Assembly (NCBI GenBank): GCA_030844895.1
Contig: CM061233.1
Location: forward strand, 31,058,310 to 31,122,309
From: Ambrosia x helenae
Lineage: Eukaryota > Streptophyta > Magnoliopsida > Asterales > Asteraceae
Reading direction: 5' to 3'
Length of the DNA stretch: 64,000 nt
The notes under the pieces were generated by a model. That model saw only the letters and a program-made list of their open reading frames with translations. It did no database searches and had not been told where the DNA came from. The first letter of the stretch is position 1, and the number at the start of each line of letters is the position of its first letter. The translations under genes and the position numbers were made by a program. Shown here one piece after another: positions 1 to 10,141 of the stretch.

Positions 1-76
1 GACGTTTCGCGAGATTACGGGTTCGATACGCGGTGTCTACCTACCTAACTTTAACCCTAGCTATTTAAAGCCCTTA

Positions 77-193
77 TCTTCTTCTTCTTCTTCATTTTGG
101 CAGCCACAAGACCTTTCCCTCTCTCACTAACCCGCTTCTCTCTCTTCCTCTCTCTCTCTCTCTCTCTCTCACGCTAACCCTCTCTCTCTCTCT
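77..193. repeat. CTT and CT microsatellite tracts
   Basis: A (CTT)n tract at about 77-93 is followed by two (CT)n tracts at about 146-170 and 180-193. They lie just downstream of the TATA-like element, in the position expected for the start of a transcript from the LTR. CT-rich leaders also occur in ordinary plant genes, so this alone does not tell LTR from gene. Confidence 0.85.
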
Positions 194-212
194 GTTACAA
201 AGCCGGCCGGCC

Positions 213-800
213 ACCATGAGGGTGGTGGCGGCGGCGTGGTGGCTCGGGAAGCTCACAGGGGGCCGGGTTGGGTTGCCTTAGGTCAGAATCGGGTTCGGGT
301 CTCGAGTTTAGATGACGGCTGTTCGGGTGACGGGGTTAGTGGTTCCGGTTGGTGGTGGTTGTTGAAGGGACAGCGGCTGAGGTGGTTGGTGGTTCAAGTG
401 GTGGATTTGCAAGGGTTTGTGGGGGCCGGCGATGTCTACGGTGGTGCTGGTTTCGTGGGTAGGTGGTGCTTCGTGGTGGATCTTGGATGGGTTTTGTGCG
501 GGTGATGGTTGGTGGTTTGGTCGGGTCCGGTTGCTGGTGGTTCAAGAGGACAGAGGCGACGGCGGTGGTTTGTCCCGATGGGGCTGTTTGGGGTACCGGT
601 TTGTTTTGGGTTCGACATGGTGCTCGGGTTCGGGCTCGGGGTTTTGTTCGGGTCAAGTAGCTCGGGTCAGATTCGTGTGCTCGGGTCAGATCTGGTCGGC
701 TCGGGTTTCGGGGTACGGAGCACGGTGCTGGTCAAGCTTCGGTCAAACTTGGTCAACGGGTCAGATCTGGTTCGGTTCGAGTTGGCTCCGGCTTACGCGC
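213..800. repeat. G-rich GGT/CGGGT low-complexity stretch
   Basis: The plus strand is strongly G-rich here. GGTGG and GGCGG runs come first, then many variants of TCGGGTCAG and TCGGGTT at about 600-790. All frames stay open by composition, which gives several overlapping 60-134 residue reading frames on both strands, none with a recognisable domain. An ATG in fair context at 215 follows the CT leader, but the frame is only compositional. I treat it as LTR sequence. Composition changes sharply to AT-rich at about 810. Confidence 0.6.
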
Positions 801-2731
801 GTACAAATCGGTATACTTTAATTCGTGTTCGTTATTATTATTGTGGATATTATAAACATTTATAAATATATTGATTCGAACGAAATAGTTTTGACTCGCG
901 AACGAACCGAATAATAATAATAAATGTTAACTACATATTATCTCGGACGACCGGTAATAGTGACTAAAAGGCGTGACTTATAAAATCGATATCGGACTAA
1001 ATTGGTTGGACTATAATATATATATTGTTTTGTGTATTTATACAAATAAGCGTGGTTTATATAAAAGCGTCGAAACGTATAAGTCTCGTTGATTGAGAAT
1101 TTCGGATAAATAGATTTGTTTGTCTTGTGTTTTGAAGTTGATTTTTGGGAATTTTTAGGCAACTTGCGTTGTCTGGTTCGTACAAAAACAGAGGAGACTC
1201 TGCCTAAATTTTATAAAATCCAAAGCGCGGCTAAGTTAATACCGTTGTGTATGTTCTTATAAATGAAATTCCAAGCGTCTTAATAAAGGTATTTATGTAA
1301 AATCGCGACACTTTGACAAATATATTTGTAACAATAATAAGTGAATCCCGGACAATATTTTGAAACAAATACATATAGTTTTGCCAATCATCAAGTATGA
1401 CGAGCTTTTGAAAGGTTTTCGACAACGAAACTATGTTTATTGTTCGTATTCAAAAATATATAAGTGTCGTATTTACTTGGGAAAGCTTTATGCAAAACAA
1501 AGTTTTGAATACTTTAAATGTCGGATTTTAGGAATTAATGTAGCATTTATTATTAATTGGAAATTAATAACTATAAGAATTATATTTTTGCGAAGTGTAT
1601 TTTCCTAAAAGTAAACGTACAAGACAAATGCATTTATTTGACTAACGAGACGAGCTACGGCTCGGGATAAGTTATACGTTTCATAAAATAGTCCAACGTG
1701 GTGTGTACACAAATAGTGACAAGTGCGCAACTTGGGTACTATGTCGTGTGTTAACGCATAAGTAAGATAAGTCACGATCGGTTCGTCGAGTTAAAGCATA
1801 TTAGTACTCGAGTTATTATACACGAGTTAGATAGTGGATAAACTACCTTTTAGCCGGATTATAGGCTAGGTTTATATGTGTTAGACTTTAAGGTGTCCTT
1901 TGTTGTAATAGGGCACGAGGAAGCCGGTCGAGGCTTGGACTTTATTTGCTAGCTTAGCATGGAAATTGAGGTGAGTTCATGACCCCACTTTTTACTGTTT
2001 TATAAATGTTTACGGGGTGGAAGACATGCTACTTTTATGAAAACCTGAGGAATTCCAAACGAACAAATTTTTGAAAAATGAAATGGGTGCGTGAGTGTCA
2101 CGACCCTACTTTTACTGGTTTTACTTTCGGGGAAGAAACATTTTACATACTTACTTACTAAAGGTCATGTTATACTATGGTTACTTTACAAATACTATGC
2201 GGCTTTTATGGAAAGTCCCAGGGGGGAAACCATGAATGTGCGGGGATGCACAACGGGGGAAATGTGGATAGATCTATTGGGCCTCACAAACCCCACTCGA
2301 CGGCTGGGCCGGGCGGGTGCATATTGTCTCTTATTACTGGCTCGCCGAGGCATCGGTTATAGCCAAAACTGCTGGGCAAGCTTCAACAACTTATAAACGT
2401 ATAGTAATGGGTTCCCAACCGCAGTAGTAAAAACACTAAACGTCTAGCTAACGTTCTCATAACCTAGTAGTAACGGATATGATCTTTTCAAACTTATGGA
2501 AACTCTTTTGTAAAACTTATGAACTCACCAGCATTATATGTTGACTTTTAAGTATGTCTTTCAGGTTTAAACTTTGGTAACGGCACGGTTGGAGTAGTCG
2601 GCATATTGGGATCGGGGATCCTAGAGGGTTAGCAATGGCGTTCAGGATATAAGAGTCTTAGATGCATCTTTCCGCTGCGCTGGCAAAGGCACCAAACGTC
2701 GCATCCGACAAGGGAAAAGTCGGGGTGTGAC

Positions 2732-2904
2732 AGAGTACTTGTACTGATTGTAATCTTTCAATTAATGAAAGCATTTGACCATTGAAAACATTTATTCCTG
2801 TTGTTTTGATTATAGTTTATCTTTCCGCTGCACTTTCCATATATACTTACATCATTCATTTCTCATCTTATTCTAAATATATCAAAACAATCAAACTCAG
2901 ATCC
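2732..2904. other. Spacer between gypsy LTR and copia D, unassigned
   Basis: AT-rich sequence with no recognised feature. The phrase atctttccgctgc occurs both here (about 2818) and inside the LTR just to the left (about 2668), so part of this spacer may be a second LTR-end fragment. Confidence 0.4.
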
Positions 2905-2909
2905 TAACA

Positions 2910-3668
2910 GTAGCAAATGAGTATGGTTCAAAAGCCTCAGTGTCTAAGTGGAAAGAAGAAAGATTATTAGACACCTACAAAAAATACAAGGCTGCAAAGG
3001 CTGCTAATCCAGAGAAGTTCAAAACTTCTGAGGTATCAACTTCAGTCGTTAGAACTTCTGGTGTTACAAGACCTGCCACCAAGAAAAAGAAGACAGAGGA
3101 CAATACAAAGACTAACTTCAAGATGGTACTACTAGAAGGAAACACAGTAGTCCATTCAGACTTCGATATTGAAGAAAAGCCTCTATTAACACAGTTCAAG
3201 GATCCTTCTACATTTGCCTACCAAATCCAGAAGACCATCAAAGACAAACTGCACACTAAGGTAGTTACTGAACATCACTTACCAACTTTCCAACTACCTG
3301 ATGTGATGCAACAAGAAGAAAGAAGTGAATCCCACCTGAGAGTCACTGAAATTGAAAACATCCAACACTCAGGAACTTCCCAAGGGACCAGCATGGTTCC
3401 CTATACTTCAGACTTTGACAAGTCTAAAGTGCTGATCATCAGATGGTCCTTTATTGATGACAACTCAGTATTGGTGACAAGAAGAGACCTCACAAGCAAG
3501 GCCTACAAGTCGATAAATGAACTGAAGAAACTATCAACTCAGGACCTGCTTACAATCCAACATCTTGAACCCCAAAGAGGATCTCTCACTAATGAGCAGC
3601 TAAATCAACTGAAGAATTCCATGTTCAAGGAAATATGGAAAATTGTCAATGACAGAAGAAGACAATAA
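2910..3668 (+). pseudogene. Copia ORF3 C-terminal fragment (copy D)
   Basis: An open frame of about 250 codons, ending TAA at 3666-3668, matches the C-terminal third of ORF3 in copies A, B and C: the basic SKWKEERLLDTYKKYKAA helix, the KMVLLEGNTVVHSDFDIEEK block, the DKLHTKVVTEHHLPTFQ block and a final helix rich in L, K and Q. The frame is open back to about 2904, where similarity to the family ends, so the start is a truncation and not an initiation site. No function is known to me for this domain. It keeps an open frame while the A and C copies are broken further upstream. Confidence 0.8.
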
Positions 3669-3698
3669 AGGACTTAGAAAGGTTTTGGCTTCATCAAT

Positions 3699-3710
3699 CC
3701 AGGGGGAGAT
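3699..3710 (+). promoter_or_regulatory. Polypurine tract of copy D
   Basis: CCAGGGGGAGAT directly precedes the LTR start TGTTAGGACA. This is the plus-strand primer site for reverse transcription. The same tract lies at the matching place in A and B, and a damaged version in C. Confidence 0.85.
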
Positions 3711-4342
3711 TGTTAGGACAAAGAGGATTGGTGAAACCACTTTTGGAAACCTATGTCTAATTCACTTCTGTCAAAAATATTCTAAGTATAGAACTACTGA
3801 AGAAGAAATGCATCAGAAGTTCTGAAGTTCAAACCAGACAGTTCACTGAAGAACTACTGAAGACAAACTACTCATCAGTAGTTTGTCATTCATCAGCACT
3901 TGTTCAAGAATCTTTCCACCGCCTTATGTTTAAGTAGTTTATTAGTTTAGTATTACTTTAACTTTTTGTACGAGTTCCAAGATTGCAACTTGTTGCAACT
4001 TGTTTCTGAACTTTCTTTTTGGCAAGGTTCATGTATATGTAAAGTCTATAAATAGATGGGTTCATCCCTCTTTTTAGACATTGATTTTTAATACAGAAAT
4101 CCTTCAAAGCTTATCACTGTTATTTCCATTTCATTTACTGAGAATCTGTTTAAGTATTCATTCTCATTCAATACTTAGATTCTCATTAAATACTTGTCTT
4201 TAGTTTTCTCAAACATCCAGGGGGAGTAATAACTCTTGTTGATAAGTGTAGCTTTAACTTAAAACATTCCGCTGTACTAAAACTGATAAAGAACTTGCTA
4301 AACACTTAAGTGTTCACTAGCAAGTTCATACAAAGAGCAATA
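3711..4342 (+). repeat. LTR of copia copy D (3' end incomplete)
   Basis: Begins TGTTAGGACA like the LTRs of A, B and C and keeps the family landmarks in order: the U3 palindrome (3862-3887), the TATA box (4046-4055) and the near-terminal hairpin with arms gaacttgcta and tagcaagttc. The expected terminal ...GATCCAACA is absent after 4342. Confidence 0.8.
4046..4055 (+). promoter_or_regulatory. TATA box of copy D LTR
   Basis: CTATAAATAG about 335 bases into the LTR. The same motif is found in all family LTRs, which places U3 upstream and the transcript start about 30 bases downstream. Confidence 0.65.
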
Positions 4343-4489
4343 ACCCTTTTCTAGTCATTTTTGTGTTTTCGTTATTAACCCAAAATGTCCATATCTAAAC
4401 CTAGTGTGTTTTCATTAATAAAAACCTTTGTAAAACCTTTCTCAATTAGATCTAATCCTTACACAAGAGTTTCTTATAGAAACACAACC

Positions 4490-5640
4490 TTTGAATGATT
4501 TTAGTGACCTAAGTAATGGGTTTTTTGTTTTGTTTGTTGTTAGAATGATGATATGTTATTGTTATGATGATTATCTAAGTACTAGAAGCATGTTTTAATG
4601 ATGTTTGGTTGTTTATAAGTTTTGACCCGTTTGAGGATACTATGTGGATTTAGGATGGGATATGTTGATATGATGATGATAATATGTTAGGATTCATGTT
4701 AGAATGATTACCTCTGAGTTTGATGATATTATGAACGTGATTATGTGGTTTGATATGATTATTTACCATTTGGGAAAACTATTTCATGCATTAATGTGAC
4801 TTGTTCATAATATTAGCCATTTTGGAAAAATAATTACAATTTATGCATAAAACATGATCAAACGAGATGTTAATTGATATATTATGATGGGGATAAATTA
4901 GACATTGATTGTGTATCGATTGGTTATGTTTCGGTAAGCTTCTGATTTGATCCGAATGGTTTCACGCGTCAACGTTCGAAAACCTGCATGCAGAGCGACT
5001 GGGGTACCCTATCGCCCTAGTTGGAGGGCCACTGGCCTACCCAGTCGCCTACCCAAACCCAAGCGCCCCTTTTGAAACGAAGTAGCATGTTTTGAAACCT
5101 AATAGCGTGTTTTATAACCCAGTAGCTTGTTTTGAAACCCAATAGCGTGCTTTGGAACCCAGTAGCGAGCTTTGAAACCTAGTAGCGTGCATTGAAACCA
5201 AGTAGCGTGGTTTAAAACCCAGTAAGGTGCTTTGAAACCCAGTAGCATGCTTTGAAACTCAGTAGCATGCTTTGAAACCCAGTAGCCTGTTTTAAAACCT
5301 AGTAGCATGCTTTAAAACCCAGTAGCGTGTAGCGTGTTTTGTGGCCCATTCGTGTATTTATGTGATCTTTGTGATAAGTTTTGTGATCTACTCGTTATAT
5401 GTGATATGTATCTACATGTTGCTATTAGAAAATTTATACTTAATTGATAAACTGATATAACGGGTCACCAACGGGATGTCGAGTCTTGTTGCTTATTATG
5501 AAACCCATGGTTTGGACAACCAAGGGTTATTTGAGCAGCACGTTATCGGTCAACACACTTATAGACATCTTATGATAGGTTTCCGGTATTTAGAAATATC
5601 ATCACACGGTCAGTTTTATAGATACTAGAAGGAGAATGTA
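4490..5640 (+). mobile_element. Gypsy LTR fragment (U3-like)
   Basis: No coding. The 20-base string gggtcaccaacgggatgtcg at about 5462 is found in reverse complement at about 62938-62957 within the right-hand gypsy LTR, and the following 100 bases keep weaker similarity (cacttatagacatc, ggtttccgg). I infer an LTR fragment of the same or a sister family in plus orientation. It includes the minisatellite at 5074. The boundaries are estimates. Confidence 0.5.
5074..5335 (+). repeat. 20-bp minisatellite, about 13 units
   Basis: Twelve consecutive units of exactly 20 bp with consensus close to gaaacccagtagcgtgcttt, then a partial unit that ends in a small expansion (gtagcgtgtagcgtg). Because the period is 20, three units make 60 bases and a frame can stay open, which explains a 69-residue minus-strand reading frame that I do not regard as a gene. 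Confidence 0.9.
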
Positions 5641-5716
5641 CACACCAAACAGTGGATGCCTTGACGACTAGAATGACGGTGTGTCAAACCTCAAGAACGT
5701 GAATTAGAGTAGTACC

Positions 5717-5960
5717 TTGAACAAGAAAGCGAGCTTTGTATCGATATACCCTCCCAGCGGGCATGCTCCAACTTATTCAAATTTTCGTGTTTTTGGATGT
5801 TGGGTATGTCCCTATGTACGGGACTATGCTAACCACAAATCATCACCACGCAGCGTTGAATGCATATTCATTAGCTATGATTCTAAATACAAAGTTTATC
5901 CGTGTTTATATCCCCTCACTAGTTGTAGTCATGTGAGCCGCTGCTCCGGTATCACCAGTC
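5717..5960 (+). pseudogene. Copia integrase C-terminal fragment
   Basis: The frame from about 5750 reads like the end of a Ty1-copia integrase: a YSNFRVFGCWVCPYVRDY block, then SPRSVECIFISYDSKYKVYPCL and a degenerate 'VSR' end, corresponding to the usual 'RVFGC..... KL.PRS..C.FLGYS..HKGY.CL' region. About 70 residues are recognisable, and no protease, RT or LTR accompanies them. It belongs to a different copia lineage from A-D, judging by the residues. A degraded scrap, not expressed as a functional protein. Confidence 0.65.
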
Positions 5961-6489
5961 CGGTTTGGATAATTATTAATGATGTTACATTAGGCATGAA
6001 ATGCATTAGGCATTAAATGCCTGAACAAGGTTTTCATCAAGCGAAGAAGCACGCTAAGCATAGTTGGAAAGATTTGAGCATGCGTTTTCAAAATGGCCAT
6101 ATTTCCTTCATAATTGACCAGATCTGGATTGTTGAGCCACAAATGATGCTTAAGGAGTGGTTGCATCGATAAATGGATTGCAAGAAGATTTCTTGGCTTT
6201 CGGCTTTGGCTAGCAAGTCACAGAAAGAGGCAGGATGGAAGATTGCACGGTGTATGGTAGAAAAAAATTTAAATGTGTATCCGAGACCAAAAAAAACTAG
6301 TAAAACTTGTCACTCTCAACCACCAGTTGACATATAGCGGCCAGTTGATCAATAGGGAACAATAGGGATTTAAACTTACGTCCATACTCATTCAAGGTAG
6401 AAGAACCCTACTGTAATTGATGTATTGTAAAATACATCTACTTCTAGTGTGGAGTTTGTACAATTTTTTAGTCGTTTAGATAATACTTT
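5961..6489. other. Unassigned
   Basis: No reading frame or repeat that I recognise. It includes a 'gcatgaaatgcattaggcattaaatgcctg' style local repeat at about 5994-6020. Probably old transposon-derived DNA. Confidence 0.4.
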
Positions 6490-6687
6490 TATTAGTTTTA
6501 GGCTTGTGTTTGTCTATTTTATTTATTTTAGCGTTTATTAGATTTTTATTAGTTTTGTGTCGTTTTTACTACTTGTTTATTTATTTTATATTTTGTAGGT
6601 GTTCATGGACGTTGGAGCGTAAACGGACAACTTTAGTTAAGTCAAGAACACCCGAGTCGAGAGCACGGAGTTATAATACTATACATA

Positions 6688-6736
<49 letters not shown>

Positions 6737-6960
6737 TTTATGGCCCAAAAGGCCTTTAGGAAAACAAAACCAAAAAACCTACGCAGTAGGTATAAAAATT
6801 ATATAAGGCAGCATAACACCAGTGGCAATTAGAAGGAGAACACGCAAGAAAAAGAAGAAGAGGAGAGCGACAGCCGCAAAAAGAGAAAAAGAATAAAGGG
6901 AAGGAGGCATGATTAAAAGTATGAAGGATGGATGTGAGCACGGGTTGGTTCACTTTGATA
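6490..6960 (+). mobile_element. Probable LTR fragment (Tat/Athila-like style)
   Basis: T-rich tract with 'tattttgtaggtgttcatggacg', an (AAT)n tract, 'ggcccaaaaggcc', and a TATA-like ggtataaaaattatataagg near 6789-6808, followed by a purine-rich leader (6840-6905). This order resembles LTRs of non-chromovirus gypsy elements. No partner LTR or coding was found, so the call rests on style only. Confidence 0.3.
6688..6737. repeat. (AAT)n microsatellite
   Basis: About 16 uninterrupted AAT units. Confidence 0.95.
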
Positions 6961-6980
6961 ATTTACTAGACTATTGTCCG

Positions 6981-7175
6981 CAGTGGCGAAGCTTGACCCG
7001 AAATTTCGGGGGGTCGGAAATCACTAGTTTCGGGGGTAGAAAACCAGTTCCGGGGTCGAAACCGTATATACCAAAAAAAAATCTATATGAATACTATATA
7101 ATCAGAACTTCTGAGCGAAAATTCGGGGGGGGGGGGTCGGTTGCCCCTCCCCGCCCCTTAAGAGCTGCGCCAATG
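6981..7175. mobile_element. Small hAT-like non-autonomous element (MITE)
   Basis: 195 bp bounded by cagtggcgaagc and gctgcgccaatg, imperfect 12-bp terminal inverted repeats (10 of 12 match). It is flanked on both sides by the 8-bp direct repeat attgtccg (6973-6980 and 7176-7183). An 8-bp target duplication and a CAGTGGCG-type terminus are typical of hAT elements. The interior is rich in G runs (about 7005-7060 and 7124-7135) with matching C runs near the right end. No coding capacity. Confidence 0.85.
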
Positions 7176-7180
7176 ATTGT

Positions 7181-7195
7181 CCGTGTGACACGCGG
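7181..7195 (-). other. Helitron 3' terminal hairpin
   Basis: ccgtgtgacacgcgg can form a short GC-rich stem. Its counterpart in the second tandem copy is near 7579-7594. In Helitrons such a hairpin lies just before the CTRR terminus and is thought to act in termination of strand transfer. Confidence 0.55.
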
Positions 7196-7389
7196 TTCTA
7201 CAACTAACAATTATTTGGAGCAGTAAAACCTATAAACAAAATATAGTAGAAATATTTTATTAAAATTTAAAAGCAAGGAATACACATTTTATTCAAATGT
7301 CACTAAATATTTTCTTATACACCACATTTTTTGTTTTAGTCTTAACATTCCCATCACCATATAGTATAAGTAATTTCACTCCTCCCCTG

Positions 7390-7512
7390 CTTTTGACTCT
7401 TAACAATGCAACATAAAGTTGACCATATGAGAATACAAGGTCTCTTAAATACAATCCAACCTTTGATAAAGACTGCTTTGGCTTTTATTGATGGTCATTG
7501 CGAAACATACGG
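7390..7512 (-). pseudogene. Helitron helicase C-terminal fragment, copy 1
   Basis: Nucleotide-level copy of the helicase tail at 7690-7910 with several substitutions and without an open frame. It ends at the same point (gaaacatacgg) as copy 2, so both copies come from one truncated segment. Non-functional. Confidence 0.55.
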
Positions 7513-7689
7513 TTATTGGGAATTGACGGCTTTGGAGTTTGACTGGAATCTTGCTATCAGATGGTATCATGTTATTGCCCACGTGTACACGCGGTTCAAC
7601 AATTAGCAATTATTTGGAGTGGTAAAAACTATAAAAAATATACTACAAATATTTTATTAAAATTTAAAAGTAAGGAATACACATGTTAT

Positions 7690-7912
7690 TCAAATATCAC
7701 TAAATATTTCCTTATACACTATATTCTTTGTTTTAGTTTTGACATTCACATCACTATCTAGTATAAGTACTTTCACCCATGTCGTGCTCTTAACTCTTGA
7801 CAATACGACATAAAGTTGGCTATATGAGAATACAGAGTCTCTTAAATACAATCCAACCTTAGATAAAGACTGTCGTTGGATTTTATTGATGGTCATTGCG
7901 AAACATACGGAT
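7690..7912 (-). pseudogene. Helitron (PIF1-like) helicase C-terminal fragment, copy 2
   Basis: The minus-strand frame from 7896 reads MTINKIQRQSLSKVGLYL, then SQLYVVLSRVKS, which match the final motifs of the PIF1-like helicase of plant RepHel Helitrons (consensus style MTINKSQGQSL...GQLYVALSRV). About 68 residues remain. The Rep nuclease and helicase motifs I-V are missing. The frame is shifted just upstream of MTINK, and the conserved Q after the S of the SQGQ motif is R. A remnant only. Confidence 0.75.
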
Positions 7913-10140
7913 TAATTGTTACAATTATCAATTTAAATTCAAAGTTTGAAATTTTTTAAAATATTCAGATAATTCAATATTTGAAGTAAATGTTATAATT
8001 AAGTCTTATTATTACCATTATTATCCAAAATTTAAAATTTTAATAATGTTAAAAACATTTAAAATTAAAATTATAGATATCGAAATATGAAATTTTATAC
8101 TTAAATAGAACATTTAATATTTGAATATTTATAAATTTTAATTGAAATCTATTAATTCAAATTCTAATAATCAAAATTTGAAAGATTCAAATAATTCATA
8201 ATTTTGAATTAAATATTTTAAATGTGTTAATTAAAACTAAATCTAAATGTTACCATAAATCTAAAATTCAAATTTTTGAGATTAAATATTTAAATAAAAC
8301 ATTTAGTAATCGAATATTTTTAAAGTTTAACATGAATCTATAATTTCAAATTCTACTATTTAAAATTTTAATTTTTACTTGTAATTAATTTGAGAAAGTT
8401 ACAACCAAAATTATTAATTGTTATATTTTTAATATATTAGGAAATCATAATTTAAAGATAATAATAGGTGTAATGGTTACCATTATTAACTTTAATTCAA
8501 AATTTTATTTTTTTTAAAAGATTAACTATTCAAAATGTGTAATTAAAAGGATAATTGGTAAGTGGAATTTCTTACCATTATTAAACAAAATTTGAAATTT
8601 GAAATTTTGTCTAATTCGAATTTAAATATTTCAAATTTTAATTTGAAATTTGAAATTGATCATTCGTTAATTAATTGATTACCAATATAAGCTAAACTAA
8701 TATTAGGATAATATAGGGCAATTAATAGGATCAATTGATGTATTAATAAGAGTTGACATAACTTATGTAGGGACTTTGAATCATATTAATTGTGTAAATA
8801 AAAGGATAATTAGTATGTGTAATTTCTTACAATTATTAACCAAAATTCAAAATTTTAAATTATGTCAAATTCGAATTTAAACATTTCGAACTTTAATTTG
8901 AAATTTGAAATTCAAAATTTAATATTTAATTGATTACCAATATAAGCTAAACTAATATTAGAATAATATAACACAATTAATAGGATCAATTAATGTATTA
9001 ATTGGAGAGTTGGCACTACTTATGTAGACACTTTGAATCTTATTAAATGTGTAATTAAAAGGATAATTAGTATGTGTAATTTCTCACCATTATTAACCAA
9101 AACTTAAAATTTGAAAATTTGTATAATTCGAATTTAAATATTTTGAAATTTAATTTGAATTTTGAAATTCAAAATTCGAAATATAACTTATTACCAATAT
9201 AAATTACGCTAAATTTAGGAAGTGTGTAATTTGAATGTAATAAGGAAATTTAATGAGTTCCTAATTTACGTCAATTTCCTTTCTCATTCTCATTTATTCA
9301 AAATACAAAAAAAATTGATTATTAAATAATACTGTTAATCAATTAAGTTGACTTCGTGATTTTTAGAATTCAAATATAATAAATTTTAATAATCAATCTA
9401 TTACACCAAATGTGTCAACAAACTTGGTAAGTCAACTAATGACAATAATCACAAACCAGACCAATCCAAACCCGCAAACACTATCCTTGTCTAATCAACC
9501 GATATTGAAGAACAAAACCTATTATCCAATCGTTTCACAATCTTATTTATGCATAACATAATATTGAAATCCGTAATTAGATTAAATCATACGAATACAG
9601 TGAATATGATGAGAGAAAAAAACACAATATGTTTCTACGATAATTCAGCTAGTTTGATAATTAGGATAGTTTTGAGTCATTAATACTGGATTTATATAGG
9701 TGTGGAATTTTTTTTTTTTTGTAACGATTTTAATGTTTTGGATTGTTGTTCATTGGAAACCAATGTAATTTAGGAAGATATTAATTTAGAATAAATCTAC
9801 AGCAAATTGTAGTCAAAATTTTAAAATCCTAACAGTTTCCTTTTATTTTCAAAATCTTGATTTTTTAAAATAATTTATATCAAATCATTGTCAAACTTTT
9901 TAAGGCAAGTTTTTTTTAGTACTACAGCTAATTTTATCAATAATCAAATCATAATACTTGTCTTTTCATTTCAAATCTCGTTTTTTCAAAAAATAAAGAT
10001 AATTGTAGTCAAACTTTGTAAGGGTATTTTAAGATTACAGCTAATTGTAGTTAAATTATTTTAAAAATAAAACAATGAACATTACTAATTATTTTTTAAA
10101 TTTAGGGTTTATAAAATATAAAACATATGAACATAATTAT
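7913..10140. other. AT-rich intergenic block without genes
   Basis: Long runs of A/T words such as aatttgaaatttgaaatt. No plausible coding frame. It contains the tandem repeat at 8535-9300 and loose repeats of 'aattgtagtcaaa' near 9800-10050. It may be the AT-rich body of the Helitron to its left, but no 5' TC terminus was located. Confidence 0.5.
8535..9300. repeat. Tandem repeat of about 256 bp, three degenerate copies
   Basis: The marker aaaaggataatt(a/g)gta recurs at about 8545, 8800 and 9057, periods of about 255 and 257 bp. Each unit continues with ttaccattattaa..caaaa, attcgaatttaaa, a gattaccaatataa-like segment and a 'taggatcaatt(g/a)atgtatta' segment. The third copy decays after about 9210. 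Confidence 0.75.
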
Positions 10141-10141
10141 T

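Larger units (their letters stand above)
1..2731 (+). mobile_element. Ty3-gypsy long LTR (5' end outside window)
   Basis: I read this as a long terminal repeat in plus orientation. It ends in GGGGTGTGACA at 2731, the mirror image of the TGTCACACCC at 61994 that ends the minus-strand gypsy element at the right of the window. Several blocks match that element in reverse complement: the segment around 2210-2330 (right copy about 62495-62625), the 'gaggtgagttca' block near 1970 (right copy about 62735) and the 'gaactcaccagcattatatg' block near 2520 (right copy about 62290). A TATA-like ctatttaaag sits at 61-70 and is followed by pyrimidine repeats. No pol coding is present, so it may be a solo or truncated LTR. 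The start and the target duplication cannot be seen. Confidence 0.6.
2905..4342 (+). mobile_element. Copia family copy D, 5'-truncated (ORF3 tail plus 3' LTR)
   Basis: Fourth member of the family that also forms A, B and C, but in the opposite orientation. Similarity starts abruptly at about 2905-2910 inside ORF3, runs through the ORF3 stop (3668), the polypurine tract and most of an LTR, and stops matching at about 4342, some 12 bases before the LTR end expected from the other copies. Everything 5' of ORF3 codon about 900 is missing. It is more diverged from A, B and C than they are from each other, by eye. Confidence 0.85.
6966..7912 (-). mobile_element. Helitron 3' end with duplicated helicase tail
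   Basis: Read on the minus strand this region has the end of a Helitron-type helicase, a short 3' part, a GC-rich hairpin and then CTAG followed by T at 6965-6969, the canonical 3' terminus of a Helitron. The hairpin is about 8 bases from the terminus once the hAT insertion is removed. About 340 bp, containing the helicase tail and the hairpin, is present twice in tandem (about 7176-7512 and 7572-7910; offset about 398). The 5' end was not found and the helicase is truncated, so this is a remnant. Confidence 0.6.

Noticed and set aside
215..865. Open frames of 60-134 codons after a CT leader and an ATG in good context, suggesting a first exon
   Set aside because: Frames are open on both strands because of GGT/CGGGT composition, no domain is visible, and 1-2731 has several blocks in common with the gypsy LTR at the right end. 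A gene origin of the first 800 bases is not fully excluded.
5099..5308. 69-codon repetitive minus-strand frame
   Set aside because: Product of the 20-bp minisatellite; the repeat period keeps a frame open without coding selection.
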